From JAIBJN01 sp963838795 (GTDB lineage: Bacteria > Actinomycetota > Thermoleophilia > Gaiellales > Gaiellaceae): a DNA stretch of 64,000 bases. The stretch is taken from contig CAWISL010000018.1 of the NCBI GenBank assembly GCA_963838795.1, positions 62,001 through 126,000 of the forward strand. The letters are read 5' to 3'. Shown here piece by piece: positions 41,838-49,417 of the stretch. Both the position numbers and the translations under genes were made by a program. Numbering within the stretch: the stretch's first letter is position 1; every line of letters begins with the position of its first letter. The notes under the pieces were generated by a model. That model had not been told where the DNA came from, did no database searches, and saw only the letters and a program-made list of their open reading frames with translations.

Positions 41838-42577
41838 GCGGGCACGAGCCTCGTCACGATCGTCCGCCACGGTGCCTTCGCCACGCCTCGGCGCAGATCG
41901 CTTTCGCTCGCGTACGTCTCCGTGAGCAGGCGGCCCTCGCAGGCGAGGGTGACGCCGTCCGCTCGGAAAGGCCATGGCGAGACGAAGACCTCCGAGGGAT
42001 CCCCGGCCACCGGCGTCAGCGTGTGGCCGGCCGCCGTCCGCTCCTTCGTCACGCCGTGCAGGACGGCGAGAGAGAGGCCGTCCCAGGCGAAGATCAGCTC
42101 GCGGTTTCTCTCCATGGCCTCGGCCGACGCGTGTGCTGCGTAGCGTGGGTCGCCGCGGAGCGACTCGAGGAGGCGGGCTTGAAACTCCCGCTCCCGCTCC
42201 AGGTACGCGGTGAGCGCCTGCTGCACGTCCGCGTCGCCGCTCGGAGGGAAGCGCTCCACGAGCAGGGTGCCGTGCAGGGAGACGAGCAGCGCCGCGTAGC
42301 GCGACTGCGGCAGGAGCTGGGCTGCGGCTCCGGACCAGAGCTCCAGGCGCCGAAGGCGCGGCAGCGCCGAGAACGTGTAGGGCAGCCCCGTCTCCGGGTC
42401 GCGCTCCGGCGAGCGTTCCCAGCCGACCCAGGCGATGTCGTGCTGCTCGGCGCCGAGGCACACCTCCTCCCATGGCTCGAACGGCTCCCCCCAGGCGCGG
42501 GCGATCTGGCCAGACACCCAGGCGTGAGCGGGCTGGCCGATGACGATCGTGCCTTCGGGGGAGGGCCGATGGAGCAT
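41834..42577 (-). CDS. DUF3891 family protein
   Basis: A 247-residue protein of unknown function. Family-type segments: 'IGQPAHAWVSGQIARAWGEPFEPWEEVCLGAEQHDIAWVGWE' (His-rich, possible metal site), 'GLPYTFSALP', 'SRYAALLVSLHGTLLVERF' and 'REFQARLLESLRGDPRYA', ending 'FVSPWPFRADGVTLACEGRLL'. The spaced His residues (H-A-W, Q-H-D, L-H-G) recall HD-domain phosphohydrolases. It starts 1 nt inside the ispA stop, so it is cotranscribed with isoprenoid synthesis. Confidence 0.85.
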   Translation of the reverse strand: MLHRPSPEGTIVIGQPAHAWVSGQIARAWGEPFEPWEEVCLGAEQHDIAWVGWERSPERDPETGLPYTFSALPRLRRLELWSGAAAQLLPQSRYAALLVSLHGTLLVERFPPSGDADVQQALTAYLEREREFQARLLESLRGDPRYAAHASAEAMERNRELIFAWDGLSLAVLHGVTKERTAAGHTLTPVAGDPSEVFVSPWPFRADGVTLACEGRLLTETYASESDLRRGVAKAPWRTIVTRLVPA

Positions 42578-43416
42578 CAGCCGGAGCGGTCGCGGATGGT
42601 GTCGACGAGCTCCGCCAGGACCGTGGTGTCGGCAGTCAGGCTCGCGAGCCGCTCCGCGACACGCGCTCGCGCCTCGTCCGCCAGCTCACGCGCCTGCTCG
42701 ACGCCGTGCAGGGACACGTAGGTGACCTTGCCCGCCGCCTCGTCCTTCCCCGGGGTCTTCCCGAGCTCCTCCGCGGTGCCGGTCGCGTCGAGGATGTCGT
42801 CGACGATCTGGAAGAGAACGCCGAGCTCGTCCCCGAACGCACGCCATGGCTCCCGCTCGGCCTCCGAGAGCCCGGCAACGGCCGTCGCGGTGGTCACGCC
42901 TGCGCGGAGCAGGCGGCCGGTCTTGAGAGCGTGGAGCCGCCTGAGGCCGTCGCCGTCCAGGCCGCCGTCGATGGTGACGTCCAGGTACTGGCCTCCGATC
43001 ATGCCGACCGTCGCTTCGGCGACCTCGCGGGCGACGGCGGGCGTCGGATAGCGAAGCGCGAGGCGGAACGCCTCGGCCAGCAGCGCGTCGCCGGCGAGGA
43101 TGGCGACGTCCTCGCCGAAGCGAACGTGCGAGCTCGGCTGCCCACGTCGGAGATCGTCGTCGTCGAGGGCCGGCAGGTCGTCGTGCACCAGGCTGAAGGT
43201 GTGCACAAGCTCGAGCGAGCAGCCCGCAGGCAGAAGCTCGACCGGATCTCGCCCCAGCGCCTCGCCGGTGGCCAGGCACAGCACCGGACGAATGCGCTTC
43301 CCCCCACCGAGCAACGAGTACCGAAGCGCCTCCTCCAGCCGCCCCAGCTCGTCCGCGAAGGGCAGCTCGGCGAGAAAGCCCTCGATCAGCCCGCGCAGGT
43401 TCTCAGGCCGACGCAT
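42577..43416 (-). CDS. ispA: Polyprenyl (farnesyl/geranylgeranyl) diphosphate synthase
   Basis: A 279-residue trans-prenyltransferase. 'YSLLGGGKRIRPVLCLATGEALG', the first aspartate-rich motif in 'FSLVHDDLPALDDDDLRRGQPSSH' and the second in 'LGVLFQIVDDILDATGTAEELGKTPGKDEAAGKVTYV' are clear. Chain length (C15 or C20) cannot be told from motifs alone; the residues before the first DD are 'VHTFSLVHDD', a form seen in FPP synthases. It supplies isoprenoid diphosphates for quinone and carrier lipids. Overlaps the small coiled-coil gene by 14 nt. Confidence 0.93.
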   Translation of the reverse strand: MRRPENLRGLIEGFLAELPFADELGRLEEALRYSLLGGGKRIRPVLCLATGEALGRDPVELLPAGCSLELVHTFSLVHDDLPALDDDDLRRGQPSSHVRFGEDVAILAGDALLAEAFRLALRYPTPAVAREVAEATVGMIGGQYLDVTIDGGLDGDGLRRLHALKTGRLLRAGVTTATAVAGLSEAEREPWRAFGDELGVLFQIVDDILDATGTAEELGKTPGKDEAAGKVTYVSLHGVEQARELADEARARVAERLASLTADTTVLAELVDTIRDRSG

Positions 43417-43591
43417 CGGCCTCCTTCCGCGCGTGCTCCACCTCCGCCTGCACCTCCTTGGCCAGGTCGGCCAGCTCCTGCAAGATCTGCACGGCCCGCT
43501 CGGGGTCGTCGGCGCTCTCGAGCTGCTCCCGGGCCGACTCGACCTTCTCGAGGAGATCCTGAAGCCGGGCTACGGCGTCGGGCTCGCTCAC
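43403..43591 (-). CDS. Small coiled-coil protein, possible exonuclease VII small subunit-like
   Basis: A 62-residue, highly charged, helical protein: 'VARLQDLLEKVESAREQLE', 'ERAVQILQELADLAKEVQAE', ending 'HARKEADASA'. The GTG at 43591 overlaps the nusB stop. Size and position between nusB and ispA are those of xseB in many bacteria, but no xseA is nearby and the usual 'sLEe.l..y..G' motif is weak, so the assignment is left open. Confidence 0.6.
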   Translation of the reverse strand: MSEPDAVARLQDLLEKVESAREQLESADDPERAVQILQELADLAKEVQAEVEHARKEADASA

Positions 43592-43968
43592 GTTTGCTGC
43601 GCCTCCCGGGCGAGCCGGCCCAGGATGCCGTTCACCAGGCGGCCTGCGTCCACGCTCGCGTAGCGCTTGGCAAGCGAGACCGCCTCGTCGATCGCCACCT
43701 CGACGGGCACGTCTCCCCGCTCGAGCTCGAAGAGCCCCATGCGAACGACGTTCCGCTCGACGACGCCCAGACGGTCGGCCGTCCACTCGTCCGACGCGGC
43801 CGTGATGCGCGCGTCGAGCTCGTTGGCGTGAGCGGCGACGCCCTCGGCGAGCTCCAAGGCAAAGGGGTCGACGTCGCCGTCGTGGAGGCTCACGAGCGGC
43901 TGCCCGGTGAGGTCCCACTGGTAGAGGAGCTCAAGCGCCGTCCGGCGCGCGGCCCGGCGGCTCGTCAT
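43588..43968 (-). CDS. nusB: Transcription antitermination protein NusB
   Basis: A 126-residue all-helical RNA-binding protein. 'SRRAARRTALELLYQWDLTGQP' at the N-terminus and 'VVERNVVRMGLFELERGDVPVEVAIDEAVSLAKRYASVDAGRLVNGILGRLAR' at the C-terminus are diagnostic. NusB with NusE binds boxA in rRNA leaders. The ATG at 43968 overlaps the accC stop (ATGA). In actinobacteria nusB usually follows efp; here the carboxylase genes are inserted between. Confidence 0.95.
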   Translation of the reverse strand: MTSRRAARRTALELLYQWDLTGQPLVSLHDGDVDPFALELAEGVAAHANELDARITAASDEWTADRLGVVERNVVRMGLFELERGDVPVEVAIDEAVSLAKRYASVDAGRLVNGILGRLAREAQQT

Positions 43969-45329
43969 GCCCCCTCCGCCGCGAGCGAGGGGAGCGAGGG
44001 ACCGACCTCGGCGATGAAGGCGGTCGTGTACTGCCCGCTCGTGAACGGCTCGCTCTCCAGGATGTCGATCGCCAGCTCTCGGGTCGTTGGGACTCCCTCG
44101 AGCTCGAATTCTGTCAGCGCTCGGCGTGCCCGGCGGACCGCGGCCGGACGGTCCTCCGCCCAGACGAGCACCTTGGCGACCAGGGAGTCGTAGAAAGGCG
44201 GAATCGCGTAGCCGTCGACGACGTGCGTGTCCACGCGGACCCCTGGGCCGAGCGGCGGCCGAAATCGAGTCACCGTCCCGGGAGCGGGACGGAAGTCGCG
44301 CGCGGGATCCTCCGCGTTGATCCTGAGCTCGATCGCGTGTCCGCGCAGCTCGGCGCGACCCGTCTGCGGCAGGCCTTCGCCGGCCGCGATGCGAAGCTGG
44401 GCCTGGGCGAGGTCGATCCCGGTCACGAGCTCGGTCACGGGGTGCTCGACCTGGAGCCGCGTGTTCATCTCGATGAAGTAGAACCGGCCCTCCGAGTCCA
44501 GCAGGAACTCGATCGTGCCGGCTCCGCGGTAGCGCAGCTCGCTGGTGGCCCGGCCTGCCGCCTCCTCCATCGCGGCCCGCAGCTCCGCCGTAACCGCTGG
44601 GGACGGGCCCTCCTCCACGAGCTTCTGATGGCGGCGCTGGATCGAGCAGTCGCGCTCTCCCAGCGTCAGCGTCCCGCCGTCGCCGTCTCCGAGCACCTGG
44701 ATCTCGACGTGCCGCGCGCCGACGATGGCGCGCTCGACGTAGAGGGACCCGTCCGCGAAGGCGGCCTCCGCCTCGGCGGTGGCGGTCTGGTAGGCGGACT
44801 CGAGCTCGTCCGGGTCGGCGACGAGTCGCATGCCCCTCCCCCCGCCGCCCGCGGAGGCCTTCAGAAGGAGGGGAAAGCCGACCTCGACCGCCAGCGCACG
44901 GGCCTGGTCGAGGCTTGCGACCCCGTTCGAGCCCGGGACGAGCGGGAGCCCCGCATCGGCGGCGGTCCGCTTCGCTCGCACCTTGTCGCCCATGATCTCG
45001 ATCGACTCCGGGCGGGGCCCGACGAAGACGAGGTCGTTGTCCTCGCACGCAGCGGCGAACTCCGCCCGCTCGGCGAGGAAGCCCCAGCCCGGGTGGACGG
45101 CCTCGCAGCCGGTCGTGGTGGCCGCGGCGACGAGGGACGGAATGTTGAGATAGCTCTCGGCCGCCGGCGGGGGCCCGATGTGGACGCTCTCGTCCGCGAG
45201 CCGGACGTGAAGCGAGTCGCGGTCGGCGGTCGAGTAGACGGCGACCGCCTCGATCCCGAGCTCGTGGCAGGCTCTGACGAGACGTACGGCCACTTCGCCG
45301 CGGTTGGCGATCAGGACGCGGCGAAACAT
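43965..45329 (-). CDS. accC: Biotin carboxylase (acetyl-CoA/pyruvate carboxylase subunit A)
   Basis: A 454-residue ATP-grasp enzyme. 'MFRRVLIANRGEVAVRLVRACHELGIEAVAVYS', 'AVHPGWGFLAERAEFA', 'FVGPRPESIEIMGDKVRAKRTA', 'GFPLLLKASAGGGGRGMRLV' (ATP lid), 'ERDCSIQRRHQKLVEEGPSP' and 'FYFIEMNTRLQVEHPVTELVTGIDL' are all present. It carboxylates biotin on the carrier domain of the protein encoded just upstream (45487-47304). The ATG at 45329 with GAGG upstream is preferred; a GTG at 45365 is possible. The third repeat copy lies about 70 nt upstream. Confidence 0.95.
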   Translation of the reverse strand: MFRRVLIANRGEVAVRLVRACHELGIEAVAVYSTADRDSLHVRLADESVHIGPPPAAESYLNIPSLVAAATTTGCEAVHPGWGFLAERAEFAAACEDNDLVFVGPRPESIEIMGDKVRAKRTAADAGLPLVPGSNGVASLDQARALAVEVGFPLLLKASAGGGGRGMRLVADPDELESAYQTATAEAEAAFADGSLYVERAIVGARHVEIQVLGDGDGGTLTLGERDCSIQRRHQKLVEEGPSPAVTAELRAAMEEAAGRATSELRYRGAGTIEFLLDSEGRFYFIEMNTRLQVEHPVTELVTGIDLAQAQLRIAAGEGLPQTGRAELRGHAIELRINAEDPARDFRPAPGTVTRFRPPLGPGVRVDTHVVDGYAIPPFYDSLVAKVLVWAEDRPAAVRRARRALTEFELEGVPTTRELAIDILESEPFTSGQYTTAFIAEVGPSLPSLAAEGA

Positions 45330-45399
45330 CGGCCTCGCGTCGAAATCGTCGCTCTTCTGCTCCACTTCCGGCGCTTTCTGCGCACCACGCGCGCGGTCG

Positions 45400-45442
45400 T
45401 CGGCGTTACGCTCGAAAGCGGGTGGTGGGAGAGGGGTGCCCC
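45400..45442. repeat. Intergenic repeated element, copy 3 of 3 (upstream of accC)
   Basis: 43 bp, differing from copy 1 by a single base in the hairpin loop (CGAA instead of AGAA). It lies 45 nt after the stop of the carboxyltransferase/BCCP gene and 71 nt before the accC ATG, again in a gap between two minus-strand genes and in the same orientation. Confidence 0.85.
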
Positions 45443-45486
45443 TAGTAGATGAGGAACCGAGGAGACGGGCCGGGGGCTCGCCGACA

Positions 45487-47304
45487 CTAGAGCGCGTCGA
45501 GCGGCCGGCCGTTCAGCGGCTCGAGCTCGAACAGCAGGTCGCCGTACTGCACCGGAGCCGCGTTCTCGACGCAGACCCGCCTGACGACGCCCTCGGACTC
45601 GGCCTTGACCTCGTTCATGAGCTTCATCGCCTCGAGGATGCAGAGCGTCTGCCCGCTCTCGACCGTGTCGCCCTCCTCGACGAACGGGTCGGCGCCGGGC
45701 TGAGGAGCCCGGTAGAACGTTCCCACCATCGGCGATTCGATCCTGATCACGTCGTTGCTGAGCGGCTCGGTCGCGCCCTCGGGCTCCTCGTGCACCGGGG
45801 CGGTCGGCACGGGCGCGGCCACGACCGAGGCGTCGGCGCGCTCGTCCGTCCGGCGGACGGTGACGCGCATCTCGCCCTCCTCGATCGTCACCTCGCCGAT
45901 CCCGGACTCCTGCACGACCTTGATGATCTCCCGCAGCCGCTCCGCCTCGCCCGGCGCCAGACCGCCCGTCTCGGACTCGTCCCGGCGGCCGCGCCCGCGC
46001 ACCGATCGCAACAGCGGCTCGGCGTCGTCACCGTAGAGCGCAAGCAGCAGCAGCTCCTCTTCGCTGGACGCGAGCCCTTTCGCGTCCTCGCGGAGCTCCT
46101 CCAGGGCCTCCGGCGGCTCCTCGGCCGGCTCGAGGCCGTCGCCGAGCAGCTGCACCGCGCGCGTGACCGTCGGGTCGATCTCCGCGGGCGGGGTCCCGTA
46201 GCGGCCTTCCACGAGATCCCGGAGCTCGTCGACGACGAAGCGCCACCGCTGGGCGGCGAGGACGTGGAGAAGCGCCTGCGACCCGAGCACCTGCCCGATC
46301 GGCGAGGCCAGCGGTGGCCAGCCGCACTCGCGCCGGATCCTCGTCAGCTCCTCGAGCACCTCGTCCAGCCGGTCTGCGGCGTCGTGCTCTCGCAGCCGCA
46401 TCTCGAGCTCCGCAACCAGGCCGGCGGGGAGCGTGTACTCGGCAGCTCGCACGGCGACGCGGGGCGACAAGGGGGGCACAGGCTCGTCGCCGAGGGCCTC
46501 GTCCACGAGCTCCGACGCGCGCCAGAGCCGCTCGAGGTCGACGCCGGTGTCGAGCTCGACGCCGGCGAGCGACTGCGTGAGCGCCTCCGCGGAGACGCGA
46601 TGGAGGGACAGCGCGATCGGGTAGAGGGCGACCGCGATCCGTTCGGCGCCGGCGCGGACCGCCTCGATCGCCGCCGCCAACCCGACGCCGCCGGCGCCCT
46701 GGCAGTGAAGCCCGACGGGAAGGCCGCTCGCCTCTCTCACGCGCTCCACGAGCTCTCGCGCCTTGGCGGGGTCGAGCGAGCTCGCCGGATCGTGGATCAG
46801 AACTCGCGCCGCCCCGAGCTCGTCGAGCTGATGCGCCCGCTCGAGGAGCACCTCGGTCTCCCCGGTTGGACCCGGGCTGTGGACGAGCCCGACGGAGAGC
46901 TCCTTCCCGGCATCACGGATGGCGTCTGCGGCCTCCCGGAGGTTCGCGAGGTCGTTCAGCGGATCGTGCAGTCGGAAAACGTCGATCCCGCTCCCGGCCG
47001 CGCTGGCGACGAAGCGGCGGACGATGTCACCGGAGACCGGCCGGGCGCCCACCAGGAAGCGTCCGCGCACCGCCATCCCAAGGGGTGTCGAGCAGCGGGC
47101 GCGGATCGCACGGATGCGCTCCCATGGGCTCTCGACGCCGCGCCGAACCGCGCTGTCGAAACACCCGCCGCCCGAGACCTCCAGGCAGGCGAAGCCGGCA
47201 CCGTCCAGCTCGGCGGCCAGCTCGTAGAGCCCGGAGGCGGAGACGCGATCCGCCAGCGGCTCCTGAGAGAGGAGCCGAATCGTCGTGTCGACGAGCTGCG
47301 GCAT
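45487..47304 (-). CDS. Carboxyltransferase-like domain fused to biotin carboxyl carrier protein
   Basis: A 605-residue protein. Residues 1-about 430 resemble PycB/OadA carboxyltransferases: 'LVDTTIRLLSQEPLADR', 'CLEVSGGGCFDSAVRRGVESPWERIRAI', 'GIDVFRLHDPLNDLANLREA'. The residue matching the carboxylated metal-site Lys is His 171 ('LIHDPASSLDPAKA'), and 'HLHTH' reads 'GLHCQ' (His 200 kept, second His replaced by Gln 202). Residues about 455-605 are a complete AccB: 'LREIIKVVQESGIGEVTIEEGEMRVTVRR', 'IESPMVGTFYRAPQPGADPFVEEGDTV' and biotinyl Lys 561 in EAMKLMNEV. With AccC it can carry biotin; the transferase half may be inactive or altered. Confidence 0.85.
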   Translation of the reverse strand: MPQLVDTTIRLLSQEPLADRVSASGLYELAAELDGAGFACLEVSGGGCFDSAVRRGVESPWERIRAIRARCSTPLGMAVRGRFLVGARPVSGDIVRRFVASAAGSGIDVFRLHDPLNDLANLREAADAIRDAGKELSVGLVHSPGPTGETEVLLERAHQLDELGAARVLIHDPASSLDPAKARELVERVREASGLPVGLHCQGAGGVGLAAAIEAVRAGAERIAVALYPIALSLHRVSAEALTQSLAGVELDTGVDLERLWRASELVDEALGDEPVPPLSPRVAVRAAEYTLPAGLVAELEMRLREHDAADRLDEVLEELTRIRRECGWPPLASPIGQVLGSQALLHVLAAQRWRFVVDELRDLVEGRYGTPPAEIDPTVTRAVQLLGDGLEPAEEPPEALEELREDAKGLASSEEELLLLALYGDDAEPLLRSVRGRGRRDESETGGLAPGEAERLREIIKVVQESGIGEVTIEEGEMRVTVRRTDERADASVVAAPVPTAPVHEEPEGATEPLSNDVIRIESPMVGTFYRAPQPGADPFVEEGDTVESGQTLCILEAMKLMNEVKAESEGVVRRVCVENAAPVQYGDLLFELEPLNGRPLDAL

Positions 47305-47346
47305 TAGTGCTCCTCCGGGTGATGCTGCTGCGACTCGAGGGGCACT

Positions 47347-47913
47347 CTAGGCCCGGGAGATGTAACGGCGCTCGCGCGTGTCGACCTTGATGCGATCGCC
47401 GACGTTGACGAAGAGCGGGACCTGCACGACGGCGCCGGTCTCGAGGGTGGCGGGCTTCGTCACGTTGGAAACGGTGTCTCCGCGGACCCCGGGCTCGGTC
47501 TCGGTCACGCCCAGCTCCACCGAGGCCGGGAGCTGCACCCCGGCGGGGCGGCCGTCGACGGTGAGGATCTGGACGGTCGCCGAAGGCTGGAGGAAGTCGA
47601 GCTCCTCCTCGACGTCCCCGCGCGGGAGGGTCAGCTGCTCGAAGGTCTCCTCGTCCATGAAGACCACCTCGTCGCCCGAGTCGTAGAGGTACTGCACGTT
47701 CTTCGTCTCGGTGCGAATACGCGGCATCTTCTCGCCGGCCCTGAACGTCTTGTCGACGACGGCGCCCGACCCGACGCTCTTCAGCTTCGTGCGCACGAAC
47801 GCGCCGCCCTTGCCGGGCTTGACGTGCTGGAACTCGACGATGCGCCAGACCTGGCCGTCGAGCGCGACGTGCATGCCGTTCTTGAACTGGTTCGTGGAGA
47901 CGGTCTCGGCCAC
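47347..47913 (-). CDS. efp: Translation elongation factor P
   Basis: A 188-residue three-domain tRNA-mimic. It begins 'TNQFKNGMHVALDGQVWRIVEFQHVKPGKGGAFVRTKLKSV', with the modifiable Lys at the tip of the KPGKGGAF loop, then 'RAGEKMPRIRTETKNVQYLYDSGDEVVFMDEETFEQL', and ends 'LFVNVGDRIKVDTRERRYISRA'. EF-P relieves ribosome stalling at polyproline. No modification genes (epmABC) are seen nearby. Downstream of pepQ by 11 nt, as in most actinobacteria. Confidence 0.97.
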   Translation of the reverse strand: MAETVSTNQFKNGMHVALDGQVWRIVEFQHVKPGKGGAFVRTKLKSVGSGAVVDKTFRAGEKMPRIRTETKNVQYLYDSGDEVVFMDEETFEQLTLPRGDVEEELDFLQPSATVQILTVDGRPAGVQLPASVELGVTETEPGVRGDTVSNVTKPATLETGAVVQVPLFVNVGDRIKVDTRERRYISRA

Positions 47914-47924
47914 GGCGGGAAAGT

Positions 47925-48983
47925 CTAATTGAGGGTAAGCAGGTCCTTCGTGAAGCTCGACAGCACTTCGGGGCCCTGCTCGCCTACGACGACGAGATCC
48001 TCGATCCGCACGCCACCCTCGCCCGCGAGGTAGACGCCGGGCTCGACCGTGACCACGTTCCCGGCGACGAGCGTATCGGGCGACTCCGGCCGCAGGACCG
48101 GCTGCTCGTGAACCTCGAGCCCGACCCCGTGGCCGAGCCCGTGAAGGACGGGAGCGAGGCCCGACTCCTCGATCCTCGTGCGCGCGATCGCGTCGAGCTC
48201 GGGAGCGCCGGCGCCCGCGCGGACGGCGACGAGCGCGCTCTCCTGCGCGGAGCGGCAGAGAGCGTACGCGCGCTGCAAGGTGTCCGGGAGCGGGCCCGTG
48301 GCGAAGGTGCGCGTGCAGTCGGAGCAGTATCCGCCCACCTGGGCTCCGGCATCGATGATGACCGTCTCCCCCGGGCCGATCTTCCGGCCTCCGGGATGAT
48401 GGTGGGGCAGCGCAGCGTTCGGCCCGGCGGCCACGATCGGCGGGAAGGCCAGCGCCTCGGCACCCTCATCGCGCAGGACCTGCTCCAGCCACCAGGCGAC
48501 GTCTGCCTCCGTGCGGCCGACGAGCTGCTCCCGCGCAAGCCGCTCGTAGGCGGCGTCGGTGATCCGGGCCGCCCGCCGGATCGTTGCGAGCTCGGCGTCG
48601 TCCTTGACGGCCCGCAGCCCGGCGACGACGCCCGCCGTGGACACGAGCTCGACACCACCGCCGGCGAGGGACTCATGACCGGCGACGGTGACGTGGTCCG
48701 CCTCGAAGGCGACCGGCGGGGCGGCGAGCTCTCCGAGCCGCGCGCCCACCCACCCGAGGAGGTCCCTCTGGGCTTGGACGACCTCCACGCCTGCGAGCGC
48801 GCGGGCCGCCTCGACGTAGCGCCCGTCGGTGGCGAGAACGAGGCGGTGGCGGCCGACGACGAGCGCGGCGTTCGAGCTGTCGAAGCCCGTGAGATAGCGG
48901 ACATCGACCTGCCTGGTGACGAGGAAGCTCCCGGCGCCGAGACCGTCGAGCTCGGCTCGCAGGCGCGCGACGCGCTCGCTCAG
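47925..48983 (-). CDS. pepQ: Xaa-Pro peptidase (M24 family), apparent CTG start
   Basis: A 352-residue proline peptidase. The N-terminal creatinase-like domain is 'FLVTRQVDVRYLTGFDSSNAALVVG'. The catalytic pita-bread domain carries the metal ligands in 'VIIDAGAQVGGYCSDCTRTFATG' (two Asp), 'HGLGHGVGLEVHEQP' (His), 'VTVEPGVYLAGEGGVRIEDLVVV' (two Glu). It releases residues N-terminal to proline. No ATG/GTG/TTG fits; the frame enters over the aroQ stop as CTGA, with AAGGAG 5 nt before the CTG at 48983. Confidence 0.93.
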   Translation of the reverse strand: MSERVARLRAELDGLGAGSFLVTRQVDVRYLTGFDSSNAALVVGRHRLVLATDGRYVEAARALAGVEVVQAQRDLLGWVGARLGELAAPPVAFEADHVTVAGHESLAGGGVELVSTAGVVAGLRAVKDDAELATIRRAARITDAAYERLAREQLVGRTEADVAWWLEQVLRDEGAEALAFPPIVAAGPNAALPHHHPGGRKIGPGETVIIDAGAQVGGYCSDCTRTFATGPLPDTLQRAYALCRSAQESALVAVRAGAGAPELDAIARTRIEESGLAPVLHGLGHGVGLEVHEQPVLRPESPDTLVAGNVVTVEPGVYLAGEGGVRIEDLVVVGEQGPEVLSSFTKDLLTLN

Positions 48984-49408
48984 CCTTGCTCCTTCAAATA
49001 GGCCAGCGCCTCGCGGTAGCCCTCGGGCCCCTTCCCGACGATCCGGTGGGTGACGACGTCCGCGATGACGGAATGCCGGCGCCACTCCTCGCGGTTTTCG
49101 ATATCCGAGAGGTGCACCTCGACGACGGGCGCCGAGCAGAGCTCGAGCGCGTCGCGGATGGCGTAGCTGTAGTGGGACCAGGCCCCAGGATTGACGATCA
49201 GGCCGGAAGCCCACTTGCTTGCGTCGTGACACCACTCCACGAACTGCCCTTCATGATTCGTCTGGAAGCAGCGCGCGGTGCAACCGAGCTCTCTGGCCCA
49301 GGCGTAGATGCGCGTCTCCAGCTCTCCGAGGCCAAGTCCACCATAGAGCTCCGGGTCGCGATCGCTGAGAACGTCGAGGTTGACGCCGTTGAGGACGGCC
49401 ACCTGCAC
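48980..49408 (-). CDS. aroQ: Type II 3-dehydroquinate dehydratase
   Basis: A 142-residue enzyme of the shikimate pathway. 'VAVLNGVNLDVLSDRDPELYGG' (N-terminus with active-site Asn; the usual NLNLLG is varied), 'RCFQTNHEGQFVEWCHDA', 'GLIVNPGAWSHYSYAIRDALE' (Asn and the substrate loop) and 'VVEVHLSDIENREEWRRHSV' (catalytic His) fit type II. It dehydrates 3-dehydroquinate to 3-dehydroshikimate. Follows aroKB by 9 nt; overlaps pepQ. Confidence 0.93.
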   Translation of the reverse strand: MQVAVLNGVNLDVLSDRDPELYGGLGLGELETRIYAWARELGCTARCFQTNHEGQFVEWCHDASKWASGLIVNPGAWSHYSYAIRDALELCSAPVVEVHLSDIENREEWRRHSVIADVVTHRIVGKGPEGYREALAYLKEQG

Positions 49409-49417
49409 GCGGCGAGT

